Shown here in pieces: positions 1 through 8,498 of a DNA stretch of 41,821 nucleotides. The notes beneath the pieces were generated by a model. The model did not search any database, was not told the origin of the DNA, and saw nothing but the letters and a program-made list of their open reading frames with translations. The stretch comes from Candidatus Obscuribacter phosphatis (GTDB lineage: Bacteria; Cyanobacteriota; Vampirovibrionia; Obscuribacterales; Obscuribacteraceae), in the NCBI GenBank assembly GCA_001899315.1, contig MOYA01000003.1:708585-750405 (forward strand), written 5' to 3'. Within the stretch, counting starts at the first letter, position 1. Each line of letters opens with the position of its first letter. Position numbers and translations under genes: made by a program.

Positions 1-19
1 TCCTGTGTCATGTACCCAG

Positions 20-103
20 GTATGTCGAAAAGAAAGAAGAAAGAGAGCTAAGAAGGAAAGCTTGCGCCTTCCCACTTCATCTCTCTTCTTCTAAGTTGCC
101 GGT
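20..103 (-). terminator. Possible terminator after the HEWSH gene
   Basis: Read leftward, a purine-rich AAGAAGAGAG stretch just after the stop can pair with a CTCTC/TTCTT stretch about 60 bases on, enclosing a smaller GGAAGG/CTTTCC stem, followed by pyrimidine-rich sequence. The stem is long but imperfect, so this is a weak call. Confidence 0.3.
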
Positions 104-118
104 TAGACTTTGGAGAAG

Positions 119-1297
119 TCAGACCAGCCAGGTGTTGAGGAAAGCAGCAACGCGAGCCGCTTTCTCTTCAGCCTCGGGCAGGAGCTTTTCGGCACGCGAC
201 AGCCAGTTGCGATGGTTGTCGCTGGGGTTTTCAGCGACAGCCTTGCGAGCCGACTCCACCTCCTGCTCCGCCCTGGATTTGGCGCCCTTGAGATACTCCA
301 GCGCCTTGGGCTTGAGCACTTCCAGACCATAGCGCGCCCGCTCGCAGTAGAGCACGTGATAGCAGCTGGGGCGCGACTCGAGAGACTCGACGAGAGCCTT
401 CTTGAGACCGGCCAACCAGACAACCACACGCAGGGGGGCATTATTTGCCGCCTCCAGGAAGCGCCCGCAATCCAGAGCCAGGATCGGCTCGGCAATTACG
501 GCGAAATGCTCTTCGTAGCTGCGGAAGGCATAGGTGCGGGGCACCCAGCCGTTCTCCAGCTCCAGAGTGTCGGCCCAGCGCTTGGACAGCTCCGGAAACT
601 TCTGCTCCAGTCGATGGCTCCATTCGTGAAACACGTTGTCGCGCAGGAAGATGTCCTTCTTGCCGCGATAGAACATGATGTCGCCGTTGGGCTTGACCGA
701 AGCGGAAGAAACGAAGTTGCGGTCGTAAGTGAGCCGCAGCCAGAGCTCCAGGTGATTGCTCTGGTTGAGCATGTAGATGGTTCCGAAGTAACGAGCGTCC
801 GGGCACTCATCCAGATGAGCGACGATGTCTTCCGGCAGGAAGCGGTCGCCATAGGGATGCGTTGCCAGCTGAGCCAGAAGACTGGTGCGCAGCTGAGCAT
901 CGGCGTCGGAGGACAGGTCTTCGATTTGCTGGCGGAGGGCGCGGACCGGGTCGAGAGCATAGGCGGTCGGCACGATGATTTCGCCGACATGACCCTTAAT
1001 CTTGTAGACCCGGACTTCGGTTTCCACCTCGACGACAGCACGTTTCATGTAGTCGTCTTCGTCGGCGAAGGGACCCTCGACACCGGGCAAGGTGGTGAGA
1101 ATCCGCCGCGTTTCGATGGTGAAGTCACCGAGCCGACGGCTCAAGCTGCGCAGCGAAGCCGGCTTCTGAGCGCGGATGTCGAGACAAACATAGGGGTAGC
1201 CAGCGCAGGCGCCGGCACAGGACTCGCCTTGGCAAGTGCTGCAGCCACCCGAGGCGGCAGCGGCAGCATCGGTGATGGGGATGACAGTTTCGTTCAT
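119..1297 (-). CDS. Putative HExxH zinc metallopeptidase with Cys-rich N-terminus
   Basis: A 392-residue protein of a family I cannot name. Residues 224-228 read HEWSH, a match to the HExxH zinc site of gluzincin peptidases. About 34 residues later comes SYEEHFAVIAE (260-270), which resembles the EExFAE helix that supplies the third, glutamate ligand in anthrax lethal factor-like (ATLF) peptidases. The N-terminus has five closely spaced cysteines (C19, C22, C27, C31, C38) after an Ala run, possibly a second metal site. There is no signal peptide or membrane span, and the C-terminus (about 335-385) is Ala/Glu/Lys-rich and looks coiled coil. The ATG at 1297 has only a weak ribosome-binding site. 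Base composition is clearly more GC-rich than most neighbours, which is why a long antisense frame (110-1315 +) exists. The reading is supported by the motifs; peptidase activity is inference. Confidence 0.7.
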   Translation of the reverse strand: MNETVIPITDAAAAASGGCSTCQGESCAGACAGYPYVCLDIRAQKPASLRSLSRRLGDFTIETRRILTTLPGVEGPFADEDDYMKRAVVEVETEVRVYKIKGHVGEIIVPTAYALDPVRALRQQIEDLSSDADAQLRTSLLAQLATHPYGDRFLPEDIVAHLDECPDARYFGTIYMLNQSNHLELWLRLTYDRNFVSSASVKPNGDIMFYRGKKDIFLRDNVFHEWSHRLEQKFPELSKRWADTLELENGWVPRTYAFRSYEEHFAVIAEPILALDCGRFLEAANNAPLRVVVWLAGLKKALVESLESRPSCYHVLYCERARYGLEVLKPKALEYLKGAKSRAEQEVESARKAVAENPSDNHRNWLSRAEKLLPEAEEKAARVAAFLNTWLV

Positions 1298-1651
1298 GGC
1301 AGTCTCACAAGTTAGAGGCCGTTCGTTGAGGTCAGCCTAGCCGTTAACGCATACTTGCCTCGGGAAGAGACTAGTGACGGTGCGAGAATAGCTGAGGAGC
1401 AGTACCTGTTCGGAAAGTGACCCAGTTAGATTGAGAAGATAAACAACAGTTTCACCGTAGAATAAATCTCAAGATAGAAACAAGAGAACGAAACAGAAAG
1501 AGCGTCATGAACAGGCTTCTTGTACTTAGCTTCTTTTACTAATCATGAGTATTTAATATATTACTCAGTAACCGAGCTCGCGCTACCGCTGGATGCAAAG
1601 GCTATTGAATTGCTAAACTCTTGCAAGAAGCGAAAACTAATGGGAAGAAAA
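1298..1651. other. Intergenic region, divergent promoters presumed
   Basis: About 350 bases between the divergent HEWSH gene and rfaE2. An open frame continues upstream of the rfaE2 start to 1520, but its 44 extra residues do not resemble the family. I see no repeat or RNA gene, and no promoter that I would name. Confidence 0.4.
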
Positions 1652-2134
1652 ATGAGCAAAGTACTGGCATTGCATGAACTGAGGCAGCTATCAGAGCAGC
1701 TCAAACAAGAAGGCAAGAAGCTTGTCACCACTAATGGCTGCTTTGACATCTTACACGTGGGACACGCGCGCATACTGGAAGAAGCACGTAAACTCGGCGA
1801 TGTTCTAGTGGTTGGACTGAACAGCGACGACTCGGTGAAAAGACTGAAGGGCGAGAGTCGACCAATCAACAATCAAGCAGACCGAGCCGAGATGCTTACC
1901 CACTTAAGAAGCGTTGACTATGTCTATATATTTGGCGAAGACACACCGGTGGAATTTCTCCAAGCAGCCCGCCCCAATATTCACGTCAAAGGTGCCGACT
2001 ACACTAAGGAAAGGTTAGCAGAAACCCCCGTGGTCGAATCATTCGGCGGAGAAGTACGACTGCTCTCGCTTGTCCCCGCCAAAAGCACCACTTCGGTGGT
2101 GGAGAAAATCAAGCAAAGCGAAAAGAACCCTTAG
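1652..2134 (+). CDS. rfaE2: D-glycero-beta-D-manno-heptose 1-phosphate adenylyltransferase
   Basis: Stand-alone cytidylyltransferase-fold enzyme corresponding to the C-terminal half of HldE. It transfers AMP from ATP to heptose 1-phosphate to make ADP-heptose, the LPS-core precursor, in the cytoplasm. Visible hallmarks are TTNGCFDILHVGH with the HxGH nucleotide-binding motif, GLNSDDSVKRLKGESRPI, the VKGADY segment and the terminal KSTTSVVEKI, which matches the ISTTxxxxKI signature. The ATG at 1652 gives 160 residues, the usual length for the single-domain form. It is preceded by GGGAAG. An ATG 12 bases upstream is also possible. It is divergent from the HEWSH gene and converges on the AMIN-TPR gene. 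It implies a Gram-negative-type outer membrane with heptosylated LPS. Confidence 0.93.
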   Translation: MSKVLALHELRQLSEQLKQEGKKLVTTNGCFDILHVGHARILEEARKLGDVLVVGLNSDDSVKRLKGESRPINNQADRAEMLTHLRSVDYVYIFGEDTPVEFLQAARPNIHVKGADYTKERLAETPVVESFGGEVRLLSLVPAKSTTSVVEKIKQSEKNP

Positions 2135-2190
2135 CACCAACCTCTCGCAATGAGAGGCAACGGGCATCAGACTACAAACCAGCTCTTATT

Positions 2191-4368
2191 TTACTTGGCG
2201 GCTTTCTCAAGCAAAGCCATTCTTTGCCTGGCATCATCCGAATACTCAGACTTGCCAGAAAGCTTGAGGGCAAGCTCGAAATGGTGACGGGCCTCAGTCA
2301 GACGCTTCTGCTTTTGCAAGATCAAACCAATGCGGTAGTGCGCCTCGCCCATGCGTGAATCACATTTGACCGAAGCCTGATAAGAAGCAAGAGCTTTATC
2401 GAATTCACCCTGCTGCTCATAAGCGGTGCCTAGGTTGTAATGCGCAACACCGAGCTTAGGATTGAGCTTTACCGCTGTTTGCCAGTTCTTAGCAGCACCG
2501 GCGATGTCTTTCTGCGCCTTCAAAGCCGCACCAATGCCGTTGTAAGCTATTGCATCACTGGCATTGCAAGCCAGCGCCTTACGGAAAGCTTCCAAGGCCT
2601 CGTGATAGTTGTGCATCTGGTTATAAGCTAAGCCGAGATTGCAATAAGCAGGTCCCAGCTCTGAATCGGCTGCAACAGCCGCTTTATAGCCGGCGATAGC
2701 ACCGTCGAGATTACCCGACAGATGCTGCAACTGGGCCTTGTTGTAGAGCTTACGAGCCTGAATCCTTGGTGAATCACCGGTGGAAGGCACCGCCTCGGCG
2801 GGCTCGACCGCCTCTGCCGGCTCCGCTTTCTCAACCGTTTCGCTACTCTTGTTTTTCAAATTGTGCTGGGGCGGCGTTGTTTCTTCACCGCCCCCCAAAG
2901 AAGAAGAAGAAGAAGATTCAGATGAAGCAGCCGCTGGAGCCGCAGAGGCAGCTTGATTCGAGACAGCCGCTGAAGCGACAGATGCAACAGTACCACCGGC
3001 AGTATCAGCCCCCTTAGCAGCACCGCCTTGCGCGCCCCATTCGCCCCAGCCACCACTGCCGGTATCAGACTCGGCAGACTTGGCGCTGCTCGGCTCTTCA
3101 GCAAGCTGAGTTTCTTCGGCAGCAGTAGTCTGAGCCGAGGCCGCGGCACCACTATTGGAAAAACTGGCAGCAGGTTGAGTAGAGCTCTTTTGCGCGATTT
3201 CCTGAGGTTGGCTTTGGGTTTGGCTTTGGGTTTGGCTTTGTGTTTCGGTTTGAGCTTGCCCTTGAGCTTGCCCTTGAGCTTGCATAGAAGACTGTTCTCC
3301 GCCCTTACGCTTCCAAATTTTCATCCCCTTGGTCAGCATGGCGGCGGCGGCCTTGGCCTTACCGGCAGCGGCTTCGGTCATACCAGAGACACCACCCGGC
3401 TTAGCAGCACCGTCAGCCTCTTTCACTTCCGCATCAGCTGCTGCTGCTTCTGCTGCCTTGCTAGAAAGCAAAGGCAAACCGGCAGAACCAACCTTTTCTT
3501 TTGCCGGTTTTTCGGCTACAGACTTTTCGGCTACGCTCTTATCTAGAGGTTCACCAGCAGCATCCGGCTTATCTTTCTTCCAAAAGGAACCCATCCAATT
3601 AGAGACGTTGGTGATAGGCTTAATAGCCACCTTGCCGCCTACTTCAGAAAGGTTTCCCCGACGGGAGGTCCACTCATTAGTGAGTGGGCTCTCTGTTTCT
3701 TTCTGTTGACGAAATTGATTATAGTATGCGTCATAGGCGTCAGCACTGGACTGCGACGTAGTAGCAGCAGTAGTTGTGGCACCGCCGGCGCCACCAGCGC
3801 CAGCGGCTGCTTGGGCTCCACTGCGCCCACCAGTGAAAGCTATGGTGACAGCGCCCTCTTCCACTTTTGCTACTCTCGCTTTCAGATCGGAAGCATCGTC
3901 AAGATCGAGTACAAGTCTGGCGATAGTGCCCTTTACCCCTTTAACCGCTGCACAGCGGAAGCCTTTGACCGAGGGAATCGCTCCGACAAAACGACCGGTG
4001 AGAACATCGCTGCTGGGGACAGTACCGTCAAAACCGGCATCATGAAAATCAATCACCAGCCGCTTGTTGGGAGGCGCCATCTCAGAAATGCTGGGAGAAG
4101 GAGGGAAGGCGCCACCAGTACCAAAAACAATCACAAGCTGCCCATTGCCGTCCAGTGTCAAATCTCTGATGGGCAACCCCTCGGCCTGCGCCTGAGCGGC
4201 AGGCAGTAGCCGGAAAGAAGACTGAAGATCGGGGGCACTGACACCAATAAGGAGGGTGCAGCTAAGCAGGAGACCAGCCCTAAAAGTGATACCCGGTAGT
4301 CTGGAGACGGCTTCTTGCAATCCCTGCACAAATACCCGGCTGTCAGCAGCTGCGTTCGTTTCGGTCAT
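2191..4368 (-). CDS. AMIN-domain/TPR envelope protein
   Basis: 725 residues. A hydrophobic stretch at about 27-50 with a nearby AAQAQA suggests a signal peptide or anchor. Residues about 65-180 look like an AMIN domain (repeated beta-strand pattern including RLVIDFHDAGFDG), a module that localises periplasmic proteins to the septum or secretin complexes. The middle (about 185-530) is low-complexity Ala/Ser/Glu/Gln sequence. Residues about 535-720 form about five TPR units (AYCNLGLAYNQ, AHYNLGTAYEQ, AHYRIGLILQK). The order suggests a periplasmic scaffold. The DNA for the Gln-rich part (3207-3283) is a 12-base direct repeat, a likely length-variable spot. AAAGGG precedes the ATG. It converges on rfaE2 and is divergent from the exported protein at 4643. 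The specific role is unknown. Confidence 0.75.
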   Translation of the reverse strand: MTETNAAADSRVFVQGLQEAVSRLPGITFRAGLLLSCTLLIGVSAPDLQSSFRLLPAAQAQAEGLPIRDLTLDGNGQLVIVFGTGGAFPPSPSISEMAPPNKRLVIDFHDAGFDGTVPSSDVLTGRFVGAIPSVKGFRCAAVKGVKGTIARLVLDLDDASDLKARVAKVEEGAVTIAFTGGRSGAQAAAGAGGAGGATTTAATTSQSSADAYDAYYNQFRQQKETESPLTNEWTSRRGNLSEVGGKVAIKPITNVSNWMGSFWKKDKPDAAGEPLDKSVAEKSVAEKPAKEKVGSAGLPLLSSKAAEAAAADAEVKEADGAAKPGGVSGMTEAAAGKAKAAAAMLTKGMKIWKRKGGEQSSMQAQGQAQGQAQTETQSQTQSQTQSQPQEIAQKSSTQPAASFSNSGAAASAQTTAAEETQLAEEPSSAKSAESDTGSGGWGEWGAQGGAAKGADTAGGTVASVASAAVSNQAASAAPAAASSESSSSSSLGGGEETTPPQHNLKNKSSETVEKAEPAEAVEPAEAVPSTGDSPRIQARKLYNKAQLQHLSGNLDGAIAGYKAAVAADSELGPAYCNLGLAYNQMHNYHEALEAFRKALACNASDAIAYNGIGAALKAQKDIAGAAKNWQTAVKLNPKLGVAHYNLGTAYEQQGEFDKALASYQASVKCDSRMGEAHYRIGLILQKQKRLTEARHHFELALKLSGKSEYSDDARQRMALLEKAAK
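3207..3283. repeat. 12-base coding repeats, Gln-rich
   Basis: Two adjacent runs of 12-base units, TTTGGCTTTGGG-like and then CTTGCCCTTGAG-like, inside the AMIN-TPR gene. They encode alternating Gln-Ser/Thr and Gln-Gly/Ala and keep the reading frame, so copy-number changes would alter only linker length. Confidence 0.8.
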
Positions 4369-4550
4369 CGTTCTTGCCCTTTGAGTAAAACAGGAGGCGC
4401 TAATCGACTCAATTTTACTAAAGGTGGGCAGATGTTTTTAGCAACTCCATTTAATTTAGAGCGGCAAGCTAAGTAGATTTTAAGCCCCAGAGCAAAAGCT
4501 CTTGGAGAAGACCTATCTAATCAAGCGGTTCTCGCAAGCCGGGCCTCATT

Positions 4551-4579
4551 TTGCCAGATAGAAGAGAACAGCATATAAT
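4551..4579 (+). promoter_or_regulatory. Sigma70-type promoter
   Basis: TTGCCA (4551-4556), a 17-base spacer and a perfect TATAAT (4574-4579) lie upstream of the GTG-started exported-protein gene. The predicted transcript starts near 4586, leaving a leader of about 57 bases. This is the best canonical promoter in the window. Confidence 0.75.
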
Positions 4580-4642
4580 TGTCGCTCCGCCTCGAATTGA
4601 GGGCGAAAACCAAGATAGACAAGCTAAAGTCGGACAGCAAAA

Positions 4643-5113
4643 GTGAAAACGAGAGCAAGCCAGAAAACAGTCAATACACTAGCTATTTCACTGGGCCTTA
4701 GCCTGCTCACCCTCTTGACTATGACGGTCAATAGCGCAGTGGCTGCCGACAAAAACGCCCTTTTGGCCTGGGGAAGCAAGAAAGAAACCTTGCCCGAACC
4801 GGCCGCTCCTCAGCCGGCCGAAGACAATCTAGTTCCGCCTCCCAGTGAAGAAATTTATTTTCCAGTGCGCGCGGACGGCCAACCATTTTTGCTCAACATA
4901 GACACCACGATCAACCTGACTGATGCTATTTCAAGCTTTTACTACGATCCCAAGTGGCGCGGCGAAGTTTGGGCGCCATTCGACCAAGTCTCTTTGATCG
5001 AGCGCTCCACAAGACTAATGTCAACCTGGCAAGAGTATGACCAATTCTCGACTCTGCGCTTATTTAATAAAGTCAACAAAACTTTCGAGAAGTACTCCGG
5101 TTTCGGCCCATAA
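4643..5113 (+). CDS. Small exported protein of unknown function
   Basis: 156 residues. The N-terminus has a basic start and a hydrophobic core (about 12-30) ending in NSAVAA before D36, a good signal-peptidase I site. A Pro/Glu-rich linker (about 50-70) precedes a conserved-looking C-terminal region (about 75-155) rich in aromatic residues. I recognise no domain. The start is GTG at 4643; no in-frame ATG upstream fits, and a strong promoter sits 64 bases before it, which supports a real gene. The product is probably periplasmic or surface-exposed. mce follows 120 bases downstream on the same strand, but with its own spacing. Confidence 0.65.
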   Translation: MKTRASQKTVNTLAISLGLSLLTLLTMTVNSAVAADKNALLAWGSKKETLPEPAAPQPAEDNLVPPPSEEIYFPVRADGQPFLLNIDTTINLTDAISSFYYDPKWRGEVWAPFDQVSLIERSTRLMSTWQEYDQFSTLRLFNKVNKTFEKYSGFGP

Positions 5114-5233
5114 AAGTCAGAATTTGCGGAGGAGCCGGCTAGTCAGGAAAAGTCAGCGAGTCAAGCGCAGTAAGCAAACCAAGTATATTTGGCAAATCAA
5201 GCATACTCGGCAAAGCCAAAAGGTCATTTATCT

Positions 5234-5662
5234 ATGCATACGCAAAATGAGACTAAAGACGGCAAAAGGCTAGATCACATAGCCATAGCTGTTGAAAACC
5301 TGGAAGAATCGCTGGTCTTTTATAAAGAGAACTTAGGACTGACTTTGCTTGACATCGAAGTTGTAGAAGAACAAGGTGTGAGAGTCGCCAAGCTTTGCAC
5401 CGGCAACACACATATTGAGCTATTGGAGCCCCTCTCGCCCGAGACCCCCGTGGGCAAATTTCTGGCAAAGAATGGTCCCGGGCTGCATCATATCTGCCTC
5501 GGAGTGAAAGATATCAAAGCCGACCTCGACCTTCTCAAGCAAAGTAATACGCGACTGATCAATGACGAACCACGCATAGGCGCTGGCGGAGCCCAGATTG
5601 CCTTTGTCCACCCCAAAGCTACCGGCGGAGTGCTTTTGGAGCTTTCCCAACCGCAAGAATAG
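5234..5662 (+). CDS. mce: Methylmalonyl-CoA epimerase
   Basis: 142-residue vicinal-oxygen-chelate (glyoxalase-fold) enzyme that interconverts (R)- and (S)-methylmalonyl-CoA in propionate, odd-chain and branched-chain catabolism, upstream of the B12-dependent mutase. Family hallmarks are LDHIAIAVENLEES with metal ligand H15, the GNTHIELLEPL segment (59-66), LHHICLGV (84-91) with the second His, and the C-terminal GGVLLEL with the terminal Glu ligand (E136). The whole length matches the family. The ATG at 5234 follows AAAGG at about 10 bases; a TTG frame extension from 5189 lacks family similarity. A hairpin terminator lies just after the stop. No mutase gene is in the window. Confidence 0.93.
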   Translation: MHTQNETKDGKRLDHIAIAVENLEESLVFYKENLGLTLLDIEVVEEQGVRVAKLCTGNTHIELLEPLSPETPVGKFLAKNGPGLHHICLGVKDIKADLDLLKQSNTRLINDEPRIGAGGAQIAFVHPKATGGVLLELSQPQE

Positions 5663-5664
5663 AG

Positions 5665-5684
5665 AAAGCCGACACGGCTTTTCC
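5665..5684 (+). terminator. Intrinsic terminator after mce
   Basis: AAAGCCG-ACA-CGGCTTT perfect 7-bp stem beginning a few bases after the mce stop and running into a short T tract (TTTT shared with the 3' arm). Confidence 0.6.
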
Positions 5685-5908
5685 AAATACGTTAGTGCTG
5701 AGCGCTCAAAATTGACCGATCAAGTCACAATTGTTGAGCTTTCCTGAGTAATTAGCCAATACAGGCAGCCGACCTGCTAAATTATTGCCACCATAAGACC
5801 GGCGTCCGGACCGACAAAAGTATTCCTGAAAGACTTTGGTACCCTGGAACTTTTGCCACCTGATGTCAAAGAGTCATTCTCAAATACAAGCTTAACTAAA
5901 GGGAGGCA

Positions 5909-6988
5909 ATGGTCTCAAAGATGCCAGTAATGACAGAACTTTCCAAAATCGAAAAGGCTCTCGGCAGCCAAGCCGGATTCTACCTTGAGCACAAGTGCAC
6001 AACCATAGCCAAAGAGCACTTGCATCTTCCCGGTGGTGACTTCGTAGATCGCGTCGCCCAAATCTCCGACCGCTCGCCTAGAGTGTTGCAGAGCCTGCAA
6101 ACCCTGTTCAATCATGGTCGCTTGGCTGGTAGCGGCTATCTCTCAATTCTTCCAGTTGACCAAGGCATTGAGCACTCTGCCGGTGCCTCTTTCGCCAAAA
6201 ATCCGATTTACTTCGACGGCGAAAATATCGTCAAACTAGCCATAGAAGGCGGTTGCAACGCCGTTGCTTCGACTTACGGCGTGCTTGGATCTGTGGCTCG
6301 CAAATATGCCCACAAGATTCCTTTCATCGTCAAAATCAACCACAACGAGTTCCTTTCGTACCCCAACAAGTTTGACCAGATTCTCTTTGGAAACGTCAAG
6401 CAAGCCTACGATATGGGCGCAGTTGCAGTCGGCGCCACAATCTACTTTGGTTCACCCGAATCAGCCCGCCAGATTCAAGAAGTCGCCCACGCCTTCCGCG
6501 AAGCACACGAACTCGGCATGGCTACTATTCTCTGGTGCTATCTGCGTAACAATGGCTTTAAGCAAGGCGAAACCGACTATCATGTCTCAGCCGACTTGAC
6601 CGGTCAGGCCAACCACCTCGGCGTCACCATCGAAGCCGACATCATCAAACAAAAATTGCCCGAAAACAACGGCGGCTACAACGCCATTAAATTCGGCAAA
6701 ACAGACAAGCGCGTTTACAGCGAACTGACCACCGATCACCCGATCGATCTCACCCGCTACCAAGTAGCCAACTGCTACATGGGTAGACAGGGTCTGATCA
6801 ACTCCGGCGGTCCCTCTGGTGAGAACGACCTCGAGCAAGCGATCATGACTGCTGTCATCAACAAGAGAGCCGGCGGCATGGGTCTCATTTCTGGACGCAA
6901 AGCCTTCCAGAAGCCAATGAAAGACGGCGTCGAATTGCTCAACGCCATTCAAGATGTTTATCTCTGCGACGATGTAACCATCGCTTAA
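5909..6988 (+). CDS. fbaB: Class I fructose-bisphosphate aldolase (FbaB/DhnA type)
   Basis: 359-residue Schiff-base aldolase of the DhnA/FbaB type, cleaving or forming fructose 1,6-bisphosphate in glycolysis or gluconeogenesis in the cytoplasm. Landmarks are [11 protein letters not shown] (about 80-90), [59 protein letters not shown] and the phosphate-binding [12 protein letters not shown] (about 299-310). Length is normal for the family with its N-terminal extension. The ATG at 5909 has an ideal GGGAGG six bases upstream-to-start. It stands alone with a strong downstream terminator. Codon use is biased to C-ending codons, in keeping with high expression. Confidence 0.93.
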   Translation: MVSKMPVMTELSKIEKALGSQAGFYLEHKCTTIAKEHLHLPGGDFVDRVAQISDRSPRVLQSLQTLFNHGRLAGSGYLSILPVDQGIEHSAGASFAKNPIYFDGENIVKLAIEGGCNAVASTYGVLGSVARKYAHKIPFIVKINHNEFLSYPNKFDQILFGNVKQAYDMGAVAVGATIYFGSPESARQIQEVAHAFREAHELGMATILWCYLRNNGFKQGETDYHVSADLTGQANHLGVTIEADIIKQKLPENNGGYNAIKFGKTDKRVYSELTTDHPIDLTRYQVANCYMGRQGLINSGGPSGENDLEQAIMTAVINKRAGGMGLISGRKAFQKPMKDGVELLNAIQDVYLCDDVTIA

Positions 6989-7032
6989 GCGCCCAGATAA
7001 ACAACAAAGCCAAGATAGAAACTAGAAACTAG

Positions 7033-7060
7033 AAAAGGAGAGGCAAATGCCTCTCCTTTT
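7033..7060. terminator. Bidirectional terminator
   Basis: AAAAGGAGAGGC-AAAT-GCCTCTCCTTTT, a perfect 12-bp stem with A and T tracts on either side, lies between convergent fbaB (+) and the gene ending at 7069 (-). It can terminate both transcripts. Confidence 0.85.
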
Positions 7061-7068
7061 AGTATTGG

Positions 7069-7899
7069 CTATTTCTCGCCCTTTTTGGCATTAAGAGCAT
7101 CAAGCTCTTTTTGCAAAGCCGAAACATCGATATGCAGCGCTTCATTGGCGGCGATGCGAGCCTTGATGATATCTGACATGAGCGCCTTATCGCCAAGACA
7201 GGCAGCATCGCTCTGCAACCGAGACAGTTCGCTAACGGCAAAGTAAGGCACTTTCGCCTTCTGTGCTTGCTCAGCCATCCGAATGCGCAGCCGCGCCACT
7301 TTCAGTTTCTGCTCGCGACTAAGTTCACCACCCTTAGCTTTAGTTATAGCCTCGATTTCATCGGCGATTTTCTTGACGCCGGCATCGCGCATCGCCACTT
7401 CGTTCCAATCTACCGGACGCACTGCCCCACCCATCATGGGCTTGCCCCTTAAAACAGTAGGTTCACCCATGAGCTTTTCCGGATTGGCAATAACCTTCTC
7501 ATTGCTCTTCGACTGCCCCGAAGCATTCTGTGCACCAACTATACCCGGAAGCGAAGCCACAGCAAAAGCAATAGTGGCGGCAGCAATAGACTTTACTCGC
7601 TTCCACAGATCGCGAATGCGCCTCAAACCCACCGGACAATCATCAGTGATGATTGTGCCGTCAGCTCTGCGATAGAGTTGCATACAAGAAGAGCCACCGG
7701 TGAGACAGTTTTGCTGCAAAAGCAAACTGGTTCTTTCAGCGCTCATCTTGGAGACATCGTAGACATCCTTCTTGCACTCACCGCAAAAGCGCACAGCTTG
7801 GTCACCGGTTTCAAGCATATTCTCCCAGAGCATCGGACATGGGCTAGCAATCTTCAGGCTGTCGATAAGGCTTCTAGTCTCAGCATCGATATTATTCAT
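7069..7899 (-). CDS. Zinc-finger-like Cys protein with one membrane span
   Basis: 276 residues. The N-terminal module has the pattern CPxLWExM (21-28) then RFCGECKKDVYDVSKMS (38-54), with further cysteines at about 65, 72 and 87. I recall this Cys/Trp pattern from short cytoplasmic N-terminal modules in Planctomycetes, Acidobacteria and Bacteroidetes membrane proteins; it probably binds zinc. A single hydrophobic segment follows (about 103-123). The C-terminal half (about 125-276) is Lys/Ala-rich and helical, probably on the far side of the membrane. Topology resembles an anti-sigma factor, but no sigma gene is adjacent, so that role is speculation. A GGGACTGAGAGAA stretch precedes the ATG. 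It ends at the bidirectional terminator. Confidence 0.65.
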   Translation of the reverse strand: MNNIDAETRSLIDSLKIASPCPMLWENMLETGDQAVRFCGECKKDVYDVSKMSAERTSLLLQQNCLTGGSSCMQLYRRADGTIITDDCPVGLRRIRDLWKRVKSIAAATIAFAVASLPGIVGAQNASGQSKSNEKVIANPEKLMGEPTVLRGKPMMGGAVRPVDWNEVAMRDAGVKKIADEIEAITKAKGGELSREQKLKVARLRIRMAEQAQKAKVPYFAVSELSRLQSDAACLGDKALMSDIIKARIAANEALHIDVSALQKELDALNAKKGEK

Positions 7900-8454
7900 T
7901 TCTCTCAGTCCCTTTCACTTAAGATTTCTAGTTTCACCTGTCACCGGCGCCTAATGCTAGGCATTCTTTTAGATTGCTACATCAGCTTTTCTCATCAGCT
8001 TGCCTCATCTTAATGGCTCTATTAGACATTCTCGTTTTCAAGCTATTGATTGAAAAACCAAGAACCATTGCTAGCCGGGCCAACCTTCCAAACCTGCTAA
8101 TTCTTTACTAACCAGAGCCAGGAAATAGGAGCAGAGCTAATAAGCAAGAGCGGAGGCTAGTCAAGCAGCCCAAAAGGTATTGAAGCATATTGTCCAAGAT
8201 TCATATGATTATTGCTCAAACCAACCAATTTCCAAAGACTCCAACCTTCTAGAAAAACAGCGTCCACAAGCCAAGTACTGAAACCAGCGACAACAATAGA
8301 CACAAGAGAGCCATCAAATAGGGTCTTCAGTCTTAGATTGCCAGCCGGAAGCAGAACAAATTTCCTGGACGAAACTAAAGCTAGCCCCGAGTACCTGGTA
8401 TTTTTGAATCTTCGCTTTGCCTCCCGCAAATCCTCATCTTTCAGGAAATATTCT
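7900..8454. other. Intergenic region with a doubtful leftward frame
   Basis: Between the Cys protein (-) and ppa (+). It holds a small GCCTA-ATGC-TAGGC hairpin near 7950 and the low-confidence leftward frame at 8157-8498. A rightward open frame that continues the ppa frame upstream to 8212 lacks resemblance to pyrophosphatase and is not used. Confidence 0.4.
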
Positions 8455-8498
8455 ATGAACAAGAAGACCCAGCGCTTCAAAGAACTGCTCTCTACCAT
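8157..8498 (-). CDS. Doubtful small protein
   Basis: A 113-residue leftward frame containing KDEDLREAKRRFKN and a hydrophobic segment (LVSIVVAGFSTWLVDAVFL). Composition looks protein-like, but no family is recognised, no good ribosome-binding site is visible, and the ATG would lie inside the ppa coding region (44-base divergent overlap). It could begin further in, at a TTG near 8456 or 8421. It is listed only so that it can be checked. Confidence 0.2.
   Translation of the reverse strand: MVESSSLKRWVFLFIEYFLKDEDLREAKRRFKNTRYSGLALVSSRKFVLLPAGNLRLKTLFDGSLVSIVVAGFSTWLVDAVFLEGWSLWKLVGLSNNHMNLGQYASIPFGLLD

Noticed and set aside
110-1315. 401-codon rightward open frame
   Set aside because: Antisense to the HEWSH gene; arises from its high-GC codon use and has no domain logic.
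5037-5273. 78-codon rightward open frame
   Set aside because: Overlaps two supported genes in another frame and has no start signals.
8212-8454. 81-residue N-terminal extension of the pyrophosphatase
   Set aside because: No family similarity; ATG at 8455 has its own ribosome-binding site.
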